This document shows positions 28,525 through 40,243 of a stretch of 64,000 nucleotides of DNA, piece after piece. Source of the stretch: Arachis hypogaea (taxonomy: Eukaryota > Streptophyta > Magnoliopsida > Fabales > Fabaceae); contig NC_092041.1 in assembly GCF_003086295.3 (NCBI RefSeq), positions 98,357,827 to 98,421,826 on the forward strand. The letters are read 5' to 3'. Position 1 is the stretch's first letter, and every line of letters begins with the position of its first letter. The notes beneath the pieces are model-generated. The model was not told the origin of the DNA. It saw only the letters and a program-made list of their open reading frames with translations, and made no database searches. A program made the translations under genes and the position numbers.

Positions 28525-29410
28525 TATTTTCACATAATTATAAAAGTAGTTTTCTTAGAATTAGAGTTAATTAATTTATATAAAAACAATAAATACATAA
28601 ATACTTTTTGCATATAATTACAATTATGGTCATTAGAAAAATGATTTTATATAACATAGTATATTTTAAAAAATTAAAGAGTTTTTGGTATAAAATAAAA
28701 TAATGATTATAAACTTTTAATAAAAATATTAACTATGTTATTTTTTTATGATATTTTAGTTAAAAACTATTTTAGTACTATATGCAATATTTTATTGTGA
28801 ATTACAATTAATGATGATAGAAATTATCCTCAAATTTTTCACTAAAATTAATTATACATTAAAATAAATATATTATTTTAATTTTTAATTATATTATAAA
28901 TGTATTATATTATTTTTTTTGAGATGACATTTCATAGGGGTTTTCTATATAATATAACTTTCAATCTATTGATAGATTTTACAAATAAAAATGATAAAAG
29001 TAAAAATTTATTCAATCGTATGACAATTGTTTAATTTAAAGTTATTCCAATGTTTAAGGCACTGAAATCAATATTATAATTTTTTGAATATCATAAAACA
29101 ATTATGAATTTTTGAAGAACTATGCTGTAAACTAGTTAACTTCTTAATTATTAAATCCAAATGTACCACATTAATTTATACTAGAATTAAGAAAATGATT
29201 AAAATAAAATATTTTGATTGTTGATAAATTAATCTATTTTCTTTATACGATGTCTTTAATGAATAAATAAAACTATGTTTACATAAACTTTTCAAATAAA
29301 TAATCATCTTATAAAATAATTCAAATAACATTTTTTAATAGAAAGATATTATGAAAAAAATTATATTTAAAAAAGTGTATTTATAAATAGGGAGCTCTTA
29401 TTGGTGGAAC
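28525..29410. other. AT-rich intergenic DNA
   Basis: No gene or defined repeat seen; long A/T stretches throughout. Confidence 0.5.
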
Positions 29411-29411
29411 T

Positions 29412-29745
29412 CCCACAACTAGAAAATGGATTAATACAGATAAATTTAGTCTTTATTGCAGACGGATTTTTATTTACCAACGAAATTACTGACGGATTTT
29501 GTCCTTCTATAAAAGTCCCGTCGGAAATTATTTACCGACGGATTTTTTTCCGTCGAAAAATTACCGACGGATTTTTTCTCTGTAAATTCTCCATCCATTT
29601 TCCGAAGACGACGGATTTTCCATCTGTAATTACAGACAGATTTTCTGACAGATTTTTCGTCTGTAATTTGAACCTTGGAAAATCATCTCACACTCTGATT
29701 ACAGACAGAAAATCTGTCTGTAAATCCTTCAGTAAGGTAAAATAG
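29412..29745. mobile_element. CACTA transposon end with GACGGATTTT subterminal repeats
   Basis: The motif GACGGATTTT or its variants occurs at least eight times (ACCGACGGATTTTT, AGACGGATTTTT, TACAGACAGATTTT) between 29459 and 29725, on both strands. The outer end near 29412 (CACAACTAGAAAATGG) looks like a decayed CACTAGAAAA terminus. It lies in the right place to be the 3' end of the minus-strand CACTA genes at 29994-32777. Confidence 0.7.
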
Positions 29746-29993
29746 ATTTTTTTTATTTTTCCAATTACGAAATAAACTTGTTTTCATACAAAATAAATAT
29801 AAATTTAATACAAATTTTTATCTAATTTGTATTCGAATATTTATAATATTTTAAAAAATAAACAAATTTATCGTATTATCAAACTAAAAGAAAAGTATTA
29901 TAAACAAGCAAGTCAATATAATTCAAAACATAAACAAAGTGTATTGATCATCAACTATAATTCCTAGTATATTGTCCAACCATACTAAAACTA

Positions 29994-30056
29994 TTAGCTA
30001 TAGTCTTCAGTGTCATATTCATCCTCATCATCATCATAGTCCTCATCCGAAGACAT
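29994..30056 (-). pseudogene. Acidic last exon of a CACTA protein gene
   Basis: The minus strand reads MSSDEDYDDDEDEYDTEDYS followed by TAA at 29996-29994. Short acidic tails of this kind close the second protein of CACTA elements. It sits between the CACTA end and the Transposase_24 fragment. A stop lies immediately before the first Met, so the upstream connection is lost. Confidence 0.5.
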
Positions 30057-30059
30057 TTA

Positions 30060-30850
30060 GGGTGGTGGCGGTGGTGGTGATAGTGGATGATACGTGCTCA
30101 GGAGGGCATTTTCATCATTTTGGAGTTAAAGGGCAGAATGCTAATCTTGTCATGTTCAAGAATCTGAATACTAGAAGAATTGTACCATGCCAGTCTTGGA
30201 CATCAAGAAGACCAAGAGTCCGTCTCAAAAACAATGGTGCTGAAAGGACGACAACTCATAAGTCCCATTGGGCTAAGTCAGGACAGCAAGAAGCCCAATA
30301 ATGCTTTTCAAATTCAATGGGAGGCATAATTTATTATTAATTTTCAAATTTTTAGGCATTTATGTTAGTTTGTTTTGTTGTTAGAGTTTGTTGGAAGATT
30401 TGAATTACTTCTTATTTGCTTAGTAGTATTTTTAGAGATTTTAAATTTAAATCAAATCTGATCTAATCTAATAAAGATCACATCTGATTTAAATTAGTTA
30501 TCATATCTTTAGGATTTTAAAATTTAAATCAAATCTTATTTAAATTAGTTATCTTATCTTATCTTTTAGCTAGTTTGTTTGGGGTCTATTTAAACACATT
30601 TGGTGAGACAATTTTACATAACTTTTGATGAATAAATTTTAGTTGCTTTTAAGCACGTTTTATTGTGTGATTAAGTCAGGTGAGTGATTTGCTTCGCTTG
30701 TTACATGGAGAAGATTGAGTGATTCAATTTTCATCCCTCTGATTTAGGTTGTCAAGGACAAGTTCTTTGAAGGTCTAGTAGGGAATCCTTTCCGGTGACC
30801 TAGGTTGCTAAGAACATGTATCTTAGAGGTCTAGTAGGAAAACCTTTATC
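30060..30850. mobile_element. Candidate solo LTR inserted in the CACTA gene
   Basis: Non-coding sequence between two parts of a CACTA gene. It contains repeated AAATTTAAATCAAATC(T) blocks (30441, 30515), a TCTATTTAAACA TATA-like box (30586) and duplicated AGGTCTAGTAGG motifs (30767, 30820). This is the composition of an LTR, but I cannot fix the ends or a target duplication. Confidence 0.35.
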
Positions 30851-30856
30851 TATCTT

Positions 30857-32003
30857 TTATGTTTCTGCTGTGTCTTTGGGTCCCTTTATTGAATAATCCT
30901 TATCTATTGTGATATAACCCCTAACTCCCAATACATTCCTTATCAGTGGAACTGCACTAGAACTACTTGACGCTCTAACCTTATCATAATAGCTAACATA
31001 AGCCTCATTCCATCTCTTCTGTTTCAGCTTTTCCTTCTTGGCCTTTCCAATTGCCCGTTCCAACTTTTCTAACTTCTTTTGAGTCTTCAAAGGATCCAAG
31101 CGTGTATCTAACAACTTACTAATACGCTCATCTGTTTGTTGAGTAACACGCTGAAAAAGATCTTCATTGAGATTATAAATCTGTTCTCGCAAATCAGGAA
31201 CAGAATTTTGATTTATAGGTGCTCTTCCAGATACAGAATTGGTAGAAGTGATTCCAGACTTAATAGAGCTAGAAAAGAATGACCCCTTTTTCCGTAAACT
31301 CGATTCTTCTTTTACCCACCACACACTTCCTCCCAAATCAAGTCTTCATCAATTGGTGGTAGCTCCATTCCCTGTGCTTGAGCCTCGGCATGTTGGGCAT
31401 GAACTTCTGCCAACTTTTTTATAAACTTCTTCTGTTGCACAATGATTGTATCAATTATATAAATCAAGTTTCAAACGATATAGTACATAATATAGCATTA
31501 CAGAAGTTGTTAAATAGAATCATATGACCTCTAAATATCTATCGCATTAATAATTCCCTAAACAAGTCATGTCCAGTTTTGAGTCCTTAATCCAAAGATT
31601 GGGGGTAAGATACAGGGAATATTGATACTTATTTAACCTTTATATAGCAACAATTTTTAGAAGTAAATCTAATTAATTTGGTTCAAACTAGGATGACCAA
31701 CTATAGAAGTAAATCTCCTAGCACCAATTTTCCACCGTCCCCCATATCCAACTAATGCAACAAGTAATGCAGTACATTCCAAAATCAGTGATGGCAGAAA
31801 GCTCTAGCAATGACACTTTCCGTCATGACTGCAATGGGAAGAGATGGAAAATAATTTTGCAAATGTTTGAATGCAAAGTAACTGGGCTATCTTGCAAGTA
31901 AAGTAGCATATCATCAATGACCAAAGGAAAAAAAATTAAGTATCAGAACATGTGGGGCATTGCAATTTCAGCTTCAGACAACAAAATTGTAAATATTTTA
32001 ACT

Positions 32004-32066
<63 letters not shown>

Positions 32067-32777
32067 GTGGCAGCATGTACATTAATCACACCCTAAACTA
32101 ATTAAGCATTCCTAGTTGCATATATACATGCATGTGTGTATATAAATATTCAAGTGGCAGCATGTACATTAATTTAACATTTATGCTATATCTCACATGA
32201 GTGTCTTGAGAGCGCTTGTCCACCCATTTAGACTTGTCACTTTTAAGTGTGTGGGTTTTTTTGAAGACCTCCTCGTGGGTTGGTGTACGGCTCAACTGCT
32301 TCTTCTATTCCACATAAAACACAAAATAAGAAAAATTTTACATAAATAGATATCTATTAAATAAGATCTAAAGCCACTTAAATTATGTTACCATCCTCTC
32401 TATAGTTGAGCTCAATGGAATAGAACCACCGCAATGGACAGAACCACTTAAGAGTGATGCTCGATTCTCCCTTGCTTTGTTTCTTATATTTTTCCATTTT
32501 TCATCTGTTTTCTAGTACCTTTCCAACACCTTTTTGTAAGCAAGAATTAGCCATTTATGGGTTCTATCCACACCCTCATGGATATCTGACATCATTTGGC
32601 TAAATCGCTTACTTGTCCTATACTTGAAAGCCCTCCAGAAAAAGTCATCATCATCATCATCAATAAGAAAGTGGCTCTGCACATACTCATCAAGTTGCTA
32701 CTTATAAGATTCAAATCACATGAACAATATTCCATCAAGTTTTCAATCAACATATAGAGGCCAGAAAGTATAACCAT
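30857..32777 (-). pseudogene. CACTA Transposase_24-type gene, fragmented
   Basis: The minus strand from about 32270 reads PTHEEVFKKTHTLKSDKSKW and VDKRSQDTH, the conserved Transposase_24 signature. From 31336 to 30857 a 159-residue frame carries the coiled-coil tail (LREQIYNLNEDLFQRVTQQT, LEKLERAIGKAKKEKLKQKR). An upstream piece near 32777-32592 is badly broken. An AT microsatellite and a short duplication lie between the parts. It is the Ptta/En-Spm second protein and pairs with the DUF4216 fragment at 51088-51960, from which it is separated by retroelements. Confidence 0.7.
32006..32062. repeat. (AT)n microsatellite, about 28 units
   Basis: Uninterrupted AT dinucleotides between ACTCAAAT and TTCAAGTGG, inside the CACTA remnant. 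The 26 bp directly after it (32061-32086) are repeated at 32148-32173. Confidence 0.95.
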
Positions 32778-32929
32778 TTAAAATGGGGCCTGTGTTAAGC
32801 CAAATTTAAAATAGTTTCTCACTTGTTCTATAAATCCAAATAACTATCAACTATCAACTAATCACCTACTATATTTTAATCCAAAATAATTTTATTCAAT
32901 CCAACACTTTTACCTTCCACTCCTTAAAC

Positions 32930-33280
32930 CGCATTTTCATTACTTTATAGTTTTACTTATTCACATTACATACATAGTTCTTTTATTCCTTTATTAGTTT
33001 ATTAATTACAATTTTGAATTGTTCTTTAATTCCTTTATTTTGTTTGCTCTCATCATTGAAAACCCTTTTTCCCTTTCACAACCAATTTTATGCACTTGTT
33101 GGCACTAGTTCCTAGGGAGAACGACCCGGGAGTCTAAATACTCTAGGTTAATTTGGTTTGAATTGTGACATTATCTTGAATTAAATTTTGATTTAGAGGA
33201 TCCATTTTCGGTTTAGACTATATTCATAACGGAATTACTTTATCCAGTTTTTCGAATTGGCATAATTCTCTCATCTATCA
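32930..33280 (+). repeat. Truncated 5' LTR of the outer element
   Basis: It matches the last ~350 bp of the outer 3' LTR (from GAACCACATTTTCATTACTT onward) with scattered substitutions. Similarity stops abruptly near 32930. Both copies share CACTTGTTGGCACTAGTTCC. Confidence 0.85.
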
Positions 33281-33286
33281 AAATTT

Positions 33287-33304
33287 TGGCACTGTTGACG
33301 GGGA
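33287..33304 (+). other. Primer-binding site of the outer element
   Basis: TGGCACTGTTGACGGGGA starts 6 bp after the LTR end. It matches the tRNA-Asp-type site TGGCGCCGTTGCCGGGGA used by Athila-like elements with three or so changes, so it is decayed or divergent. Confidence 0.7.
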
Positions 33305-33451
33305 ACTAAGTGCAATGAGTGCTATACTTTGGTTGTTGTTAATATGTGAATAGTGTGAATAGATACTTTCTGATTGTTTGTTTGCTTTTGTTGGTAATTA
33401 GGATTTTGTTTCTTTTGATTGATGTCTTTTGTTTTTGTTTCCTATTTTCTC

Positions 33452-34591
33452 TATGAGTTATCACCCTCTTGGTTTGAAGTTTGGTTGTGATCATTTTGTA
33501 GGATTGATAACCTCAATTTTGGATTGCATCATGGGATTGGAGCATCTATTTTGGAAGGAGCAACCTCCTCTATACTACAATGAGCCATACCCTTCCCAAT
33601 GCACATACCCAAACCAAGGATATGGTGAATTTCATCTTGATTATACACCTCCACCACCATATACTTATGACCCATACCCCCAACACAACCCTCAATCACC
33701 ATATTTTTAAATACCACACTAATACCAACATCTACCTTCTTCATACCACCTCTAAACACTTGCCAACATAAGTCACCTCCCACATATACAAACTTTCTCC
33801 CAAATTATGAACCTCAATTTTCACCCCAATGTGAAGCTTTCCCACCCTTGGTCCAAGAATCACAAGACCTTCAAGCCTTTCTCCAAGAGCAAGAAGGATT
33901 CTGAAGCACACAAGGGCACTTCATGGCTACCATAGCTGAAGTGGTGAAGCGCTTAGTTCTACTACGCTCATCCGATCAAGGCACTCCTCTTGAAAAGTGT
34001 GAAGGAGCAATTGAAGGGTGTAGTGAAGAGGAGATCATGGAGCCACAAGCGGAAGAAGAGGAGCTAAGGTTTGAACAGCAACAAGAGGAGGAAGGTGAGA
34101 CAAGTGAACTGGAGGAGAGAAAGGAAGAGTTGAGGGAGATTGATCGAGATGAGGATTCCATCATTCATGATTTTTTGTTCTCCTTGGTTAATCCCCTTAA
34201 TGATCCTAATGATCCTCTTCCCATTGAGTTTGAGAGAGACATGGAGGTAGACTTCTCACAACCTCCTTGTTATAATGTGAGTGATGGGGAAGAGGAGGAA
34301 GACAATCAAGAGCATATTGAGTGTGTGGCAATTGCACCTATGAACTTCATTGGCCCCTATCAATATGCTATCTTGGAGATAGATTACCAACTCAATGTCC
34401 TTCTTGGGTTGATACATGGTGGAAAAAGGAGTGTGGGTTGCCAAGAGAATCCAAGGATCTTCAAGGAAATCAATTCAAGAGTTGGAGCTCAAGCGTGGTG
34501 GGAAGCACAATTGAGTGATTTCCAGAGAGTGTTGGGGGACTACAAGGGTAAGTTGATAGTTTGTCCATCCGGCTTAAAGCATGAAGATTAA
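33452..34591 (+). pseudogene. Gag-like or accessory acidic protein of the outer element, broken
   Basis: Starts MSYHPLGLKF with a Pro/Tyr-rich N-terminal part (YTPPPPYTYDPYPQHNPQSP), then a frame change, a TGA near 33902 in a QEQEGF context, and an open stretch 33923-34591 (222 residues). This has MATIAEVVKRLVLLRSSDQG, a long Glu-rich segment and an IDYQLNVLLGLIHGGKR region. No zinc knuckle, protease or polymerase motif is seen. I do not recognise a function; placement right after the leader suggests a gag-position protein of a non-autonomous retroelement. It is not a host gene. Confidence 0.55.
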
Positions 34592-34942
34592 CAAGAAGGT
34601 GAGCGGATGCCTAGAATATGGGATCCCGGAGGACCTATAAAGTGCAAGCTAGGATAGAGGTTCAAGGAGGAGTGGAAACATAAGCCACCCTAGCAAAAGT
34701 CTCCACAACAAGTCCAACTTAAGGACTATAACCAAAGTGCTAGGTGGAAGACACCCCCATCATGGTAACATCTTTCTTACACTTTCTCTTGGTTAGCTTA
34801 GGATTAGTTTAATTTTGAATTTAGTAGGTTGGTTTTGGTCTGGATCATGATTTTTTGAAGTTATGAATGTTTGGGATTGAATTTTGGTTGAGCTAAGGTT
34901 GAGTGCATGAGATTTTGAAAGAAAAATTTTTGGAAAAACAGG

Positions 34943-35390
34943 GCATGTGCGTACGCACACCCTTGTGCGCACGCACACAACAACAAAATTCTACACAATG
35001 TGCGTATGCACCCACCTGTGCGTACACACACTAGCCTATATGCCCTCTATTGAGAGCGCTCGCACGCTATGTGGGCACACATCTCTCTCTGTTTTGCGCT
35101 TTGTGCGTGCGCACCTCCCTATGCGTACGCACATGTCTTTACACTCCCTCTGGTGGGAGCGCTCGCCCGCCCTATGTGCATGAACCCCTACCCATTTTTG
35201 TTCCTGTGCGTGCGCACAGCCCATTGTCCGTGCGCACACATGATCCTAAACCTGCAAAAAAAAAAGTGTTTTGTGCGTACGCACCCGTTTGTGCGTATGC
35301 ACACGTCTTGTTCCCTCTCTGTTCAGAGCGTTCGCACACCTTGCGCGGACGCGTCCTTCCCTGTTTCGCCTAGTGTGCGTACGCACAAGT
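34943..35390. repeat. TGTGCGTACGCACA paired-dyad array in the outer element
   Basis: About ten 14-bp dyads of consensus TGTGCGTACGCACA begin at 34946, 34964, 34999, 35017, 35102, 35121, 35205, 35225, 35272, 35290 and 35374. They come as pairs 18-20 bp apart. GAGCGCTCGC dyads (near 35055, 35157, 35327) lie between the pairs. The sequence stays open in several frames only because the units lack stops. Confidence 0.85.
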
Positions 35391-35399
35391 GCCGTTTTG

Positions 35400-38120
35400 G
35401 GCAAAATTTTTAATGCACTTTTCTTTGAACCCTAACACACTTCCACCCCCCTTTCACCTCTCTCTTCTCTTATTTTTTTTTCATGTTTCTCTACTTGTTT
35501 TACTTAGTTTTCATTGCATCTCATTTTCATTTTAGTAGTTATATTAGTTTTGGTTTACTTGCTTGTTAATTGAATAAGTTGCAAGTGTTTGTTTAATATT
35601 GATTGGGTTGCTCGTTGCTTGAAGTTTACACCAGTGCACTTATACCTTGCCTTAATTTACTAGTACTTAGTGGATTTGAATACTCATATTTTGATTGTAC
35701 CACTAGGACAAATGATATAAGTGCATTGGATTAAGTGATTTCAGTAGAGATTACTTGTTTATCATGATTTTCATATTAAATTCATCACATGACCGGTACT
35801 TGTTCCTTGTTAATGCTTTGCATTTGTTTGAGTGACTTAACTTGATTCTTATCATGCTTATCACTTTTTGTAACAAGTACCTTTACCATGTGACTATTGC
35901 ATTATGTATCATGATGAACAAGTAGGTTGTTTTAATCATGGAATTGGTTATTGTTTATTGTGCTTCTATATCATTTTGCACCTTCATTTGCACAATTCCA
36001 ATATCCAATACCTCATATACTCAATTCACTTTTGTGGTTACCTAGGGTTGCTTGTGCCTTAAGTTTTGCTTATTCTTTAATTGCAACCTAGGCTACTTAA
36101 TTGAGGAACACATGCTATTATTTTTTGTGTGAATACCGTTTTAACCGGCTATTGTGTGTATTCCAACCGTGCGCATAATTGGAATACACACACGACTCAT
36201 TTTCATCATACCACACCGCTATGCAAACTTCCTCAATTAGAAGCTTATTAGCTCTCCTCTTTACCCTTTTGTGCTACTTGCCCTATGATTTCTAATTATA
36301 CCTTATTCACTCTTTTTGAGGATGAGACATAACGGCAAGGAGTCAGTAGAGAAAGAGGATACCGAGGATGGAGATGCCAAGAATACATTGGACTTGGAGA
36401 TCTCCATGCAACCCAGGCCCCCGCATCCACCAATTGAAGGTGGAGTACTCTAGAGCCATTCTCCCCAAATTGTCTTCATGCAAGGAGGACTATGCAATCG
36501 CTTAAATGTGGGGAGGATTCACCACTTTTGGGGCGTAAATTTCTTTTTCGAACACTTTGCACTTTATTTTTGTTCATTTTTATTATGTTTTTTTTTTGTA
36601 GATATTTGGAGTGTTTTTTATTGTTGCATTGCATCTTCTTCATAGTTTATATCTATTGCATTTTGCATCTTTTGTATGCTATATATTTTATAGATAGAAG
36701 TTGTGATTAGATTTTGTGAATAGTATAGCACCTAGTTCAATTTTGGTCCTAATTGTTCATGTTAGTTTTTGGTTGTTAAAAATTAGGAAGAGAACTAGAA
36801 AAATTTTGAAAAACTGCATCCATCACATCATACATACATATAGAAAATAATTTTGGTGAAAAAACAACAAGGATTTTCCAAGAACTTTTGTTATAGGGCA
36901 TTCTATTGAATTGTTTGAAAAATTATTTTTAAAACTTTCTTGAATGAATTTTTATAGAACATAGAAGAGGAAAGAACAAATACCTCGTGAGTTTTGAGCT
37001 ATATTGAGTGGTTACACATTTTAATCTTGGTTTTACTTTATTCTTTATTTCCGATAGTTGATGTTTGAATGCATTGAGCATGATAGAGGCCATTTTTGAA
37101 TTAAACTCACTCACCCATATAGACCTACCCTTACATCTACCGTTATTAACCCCTTTTGAGCCTTATTTACCCCATTATTTTTAATATCACTACATCACAA
37201 CCTCAAGCGAAAAACCATGATTTACCTTGATTTGTATCCTTGATTAGCTTAGGTTAAACTGTGTGTTTCATTTAAGTGTGGGGAAAGTTTTGGGAAGCAT
37301 TGGTAGAGAAAAAATTTTGTTTTGGGTACTTATTGAAAATTTGGAAGAGAGGGTGCACATTCATGTATCAATTTGCTTTAACCATATGTATTTGTCCTAA
37401 AAAAAAAACAAAGGAAAAAAATAAAATAAAAAAAATAATAATAAGAGGGAACAAATGTTGCCCCCAAAGAAAAAAAAAAGAAATGAATGAATAAGAAATG
37501 CATATGTGTCTTGAATAGAAACCAAGGCATGAATGTGTGTGAAAAGAAGTAATGAGTGGTTAGAATGCATTTTTGTGATTTGATTGATATAGGTTGAGTG
37601 GGATACTTAATCTAATCTAGGATTTAATTCAATTTAGTCCACTTAGCCATATCTATTCCACCTTGACCCTAACCCCATTACAACCCTAATAAGTCCTCAT
37701 GATAATTGCATTCATGCATCACATATTTGTTAATTGTTAGATGAAAAGTAAATCTTTGAAAGCATGATTAGGAGGAGACTTGAGTGAATTGACCCTAAAC
37801 ACCGAGTGACTAGAATGTATACACACCAAGTGAGGGTTCGATCACTCAATTCTATATTTTCGCATCTCTTATCATTCATTCTTGCAAGTTGCTTCATTTT
37901 GAAACTTGAATTAATTCTCTAGATTTTGCTTGCATTGAGCTACTTCTTTGCTTTGCCCCAAATGTTTATACTCTTGCTTGGGAATGTGATTTTTTGTCCT
38001 AACGAAATCAATAGGAAACTATAGATAGTATAGATAAATATAAATAGTATATAGTATACATGCATGTAGGTAGATGCATTGAATAAGTTTCTTGCCCTTT
38101 TATCCTTCTCCTTTTTATGT
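35400..38120. other. Non-coding 3' internal region of the outer element
   Basis: No reading frame of note. Polypurine-like words resembling the true tract (38146-38160) occur early: CTTAAATGTGGGGAGGATT near 36503 and TTTAAGTGTGGGGAAAG near 37270. An inverted-repeat-like pair TGTGTGTATTCCAACC/GGAATACACACAC occurs near 36154-36193. Confidence 0.6.
36150..36195. repeat. Inverted repeat GTGTGTATTCCA / TGGAATACACACAC
   Basis: Arms at about 36153-36166 and 36178-36192 are near-perfect reverse complements around an AACCGTGCGCATAA loop, inside the outer element's internal region. It could form a stable RNA hairpin in the element transcript. Confidence 0.7.
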
Positions 38121-38123
38121 GTT

Positions 38124-38161
38124 TAGCATGAGAACATGCTATTGTTTAAGTGTGAAGGAAT
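38124..38161 (+). promoter_or_regulatory. Hairpin and polypurine tract before the outer 3' LTR
   Basis: TAGCATG-AGAA-CATGCTA (38124-38141) is a perfect 7-bp stem with a 4-nt loop. It is followed by TTTAAGTGTGAAGGAAT, the presumed polypurine tract, and then the LTR start at 38162. The geometry matches the site at 48141-48177 of the inner element. Confidence 0.7.
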
Positions 38162-38667
38162 TGATGAATCCATATTTGATGATAAATTTTGGATTGATTT
38201 GAGTGGATTTCATCATATTAACCCACATTTATTCACCAATATACCATACTTTTGTATTTTCTCTCTAAATTGAGCTTAATTGTGAAAACATGCATTTTTG
38301 TGCTTAAATTGAGCAATTTAATCCCACTTTTATTCTATTTGATTCCGTGATATGTTTGTTGAGTGATTTTAGGTCCTAGAGGCAAGAATGGTTTGGTAGA
38401 AGTAGAAAAAAGCATGCAAAAAGGGAGAAAACATGAAGAAAACAAAGGAGAGAAGCATTTCAGCCTGTGCCCACGCACACCTTCTGTGCCTACGCACAAG
38501 TGTCAAAATCAGCACATGTTCCCATGCACAGGTCTATGCCCACGCACTAGGGTCAAAATCAGCACCTGTGCCCACGCACAAGAGAAAAATCAGCAAGTGT
38601 GCCCATGCCCAGACCTGTGCGTACGCACAGGTACCAGCGCATGCCTCCATTAAAAAGTCACGTGGAT
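38162..38667 (+). repeat. Outer 3' LTR, left part
   Basis: Starts TGATGAATCC after the polypurine tract and is interrupted at 38667 by the inner element. The remainder continues at 49735. Joined by coordinates only, the LTR would be about 1.66 kb. Confidence 0.75.
38466..38632. repeat. TGTGCCCACGCACA dyad array in the outer 3' LTR
   Basis: Dyads begin at 38466, 38485, 38517, 38535, 38567, 38598 and 38616, so steps are 18-19 or 31-32 bp. Linkers share GTCAAAATCAGCAC. It is the same family as the internal array at 34943-35390. Confidence 0.85.
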
Positions 38668-40219
38668 TGATGAGCGGATATTTTGTACGCTTTTTGGGGG
38701 TAATTTCATGTAGATTTTAGCATGTTTCAGTTAGTTTTTAGTAAAATAATATTAGTTTTTAGGCAAAAATCATATTTCTGGACTTTACTATGAGTTTGTG
38801 TGTTTTTCTGTGATTTCAGGTATTTTCTGGCTGAAATTGAGGGAGCTAAGCAAAAATCTGACTTAGGCTGAAAAAGGACTGCTGATGCTGTTGGATCCTG
38901 ACCTCCCTGCACTCGAAATGGATTTTCTGGAGCTACAGGAGTCCAATTGGCGCGCTCTCAACGGCGTTGGAAAGTAGACATCCAGGGCTTTCCAGCAATA
39001 TATAATAGTCCATACTTTGCGCAAGGATAGACGACGTAACTTGGCGTTAAACGCCAAGTTCATGCTGCTGTCTGGAGTTAAACGCCAGAAAAATGTCATG
39101 ATCCGGAGTTGAACGCCCAAAACACGTCATAACCTGGAGTTTAACGCCAAGAAAGGCCTCTACACGTGGAAAGCTTTAGTCTCAGCCCCAGCACACACCA
39201 AGTGGGCCCCAGAAGTGGATTTCTGCACCAATTATCTTAGTTTATTCATTTTCTGTAAACCTAGGTTACTAGTTTACTATTTAAACAACTTTTACAGACA
39301 TTTCTTGTACCTCATGACATTTTCAGATCTGAATTACATACTTTTGACGGCATGAGTCTCTAAACTCCATTGTTGGGGGTGAGGAGCTCTGCAGCGTCTC
39401 GATGAATTAATGTAATTGTTTCTATTTCACTCAAACGTGTGTATGGTCCGATCTAAGATGTTTATTCGCGCTTAATTGTGAAAGAGGTGATGATCCGTGA
39501 CACTCATCACCTCTCTCAATCTATGAACGTGTGCCTGACAAACACCTCCGTTCTACATCAGACTGAATGAACTTCTCTTAGATTCCCCAACAGAATCTTC
39601 GCGGTATAAGCCGGATTGATGGCGGCATTCATGAGAATCCAGAAAGTCTAAACCTTGTCTGTGGTATTCCGAGTAGGATTCTGGGATTGAATGACTGTGA
39701 CGAGCTTCAAACTCCTGAAGGATGGGCGTTAGTGACAGACGCAAAAGAATCAATGGATTCTATTCCAACCTGATTGAGAACCGACAGATGATTAGCCGTG
39801 CTGTGACAGAGCATAGGAACGTTTTCACTGAGAGGATGGGAAGTAGCCACTGACAATAGTGACGCCCTACATGCAGCTTGCCGTAGACGTGCTTTACAAA
39901 CAATTGAGTTAAATATTACATTGCAGGAATTCAGAGGACAAAGCATCTCCAAAACTCCAACATATTCTCCATTACTGCACAACAAGTAACGCTTTTATTT
40001 TTCATTATTAAAGTAATAATTATAAGTTTTATGCCCTTTTCCTTATTAAAATACGAGGCTAAAGAATCCTATTGGTATCCTGACTAAGACAAATAAAATA
40101 AACATTGATTGCTTCAAACCAATAATCTCCGTGGGATCGACCCTTACTCACGTAAGGTATTACTTGGACGACCCAGTGCACTTGCTGGTCAGTTGTGCGA
40201 ATCACAAATTCGTGCACCA
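38668..40219 (+). repeat. 5' LTR of the inner element
   Basis: 1552 bp, with TG...CA ends. It contains four 31-bp-spaced dyads (39043-39150). It differs from the 3' LTR at 38771, 38781, 38870, 39094, 39495, 39641 and 39858, all transitions. Minus-strand open frames inside are duplicated in the 3' LTR simply because the LTRs are copies. Confidence 0.95.
39043..39150. repeat. 31-bp-period dyad array in the 5' LTR
   Basis: Four dyads of the GGMGTTNAACGCC family start at 39043, 39074, 39105 and 39136, exactly 31 bp apart each time. The same four occur in the 3' LTR at 48553, 48584, 48615 and 48646. Confidence 0.92.
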
Positions 40220-40225
40220 AGTTTT

Positions 40226-40243
40226 TGGTGCCGTTGCCGGGGA
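40226..40243 (+). other. Primer-binding site of the inner element
   Basis: TGGTGCCGTTGCCGGGGA lies 6 bp after the LTR end. It differs by one base from the tRNA-Asp-type site of Athila elements. Confidence 0.9.

Noticed and set aside
33923..34591. 222-residue acidic frame as a host gene
   Set aside because: Lies just after the primer-binding site and LTR of the outer retroelement, with an upstream in-frame stop; best read as an element protein.
34947..35413. Cys/Thr/His-rich open frames up to 114 residues
   Set aside because: Translation of the TGTGCGTACGCACA array in several frames; no conserved protein.
38863..39985. Minus-strand open frames at 38863-39120, 39553-39753 and 39707-39985, repeated at 48373-49495
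   Set aside because: Their conservation is only that of the two LTR copies; they contain no recognisable domain.
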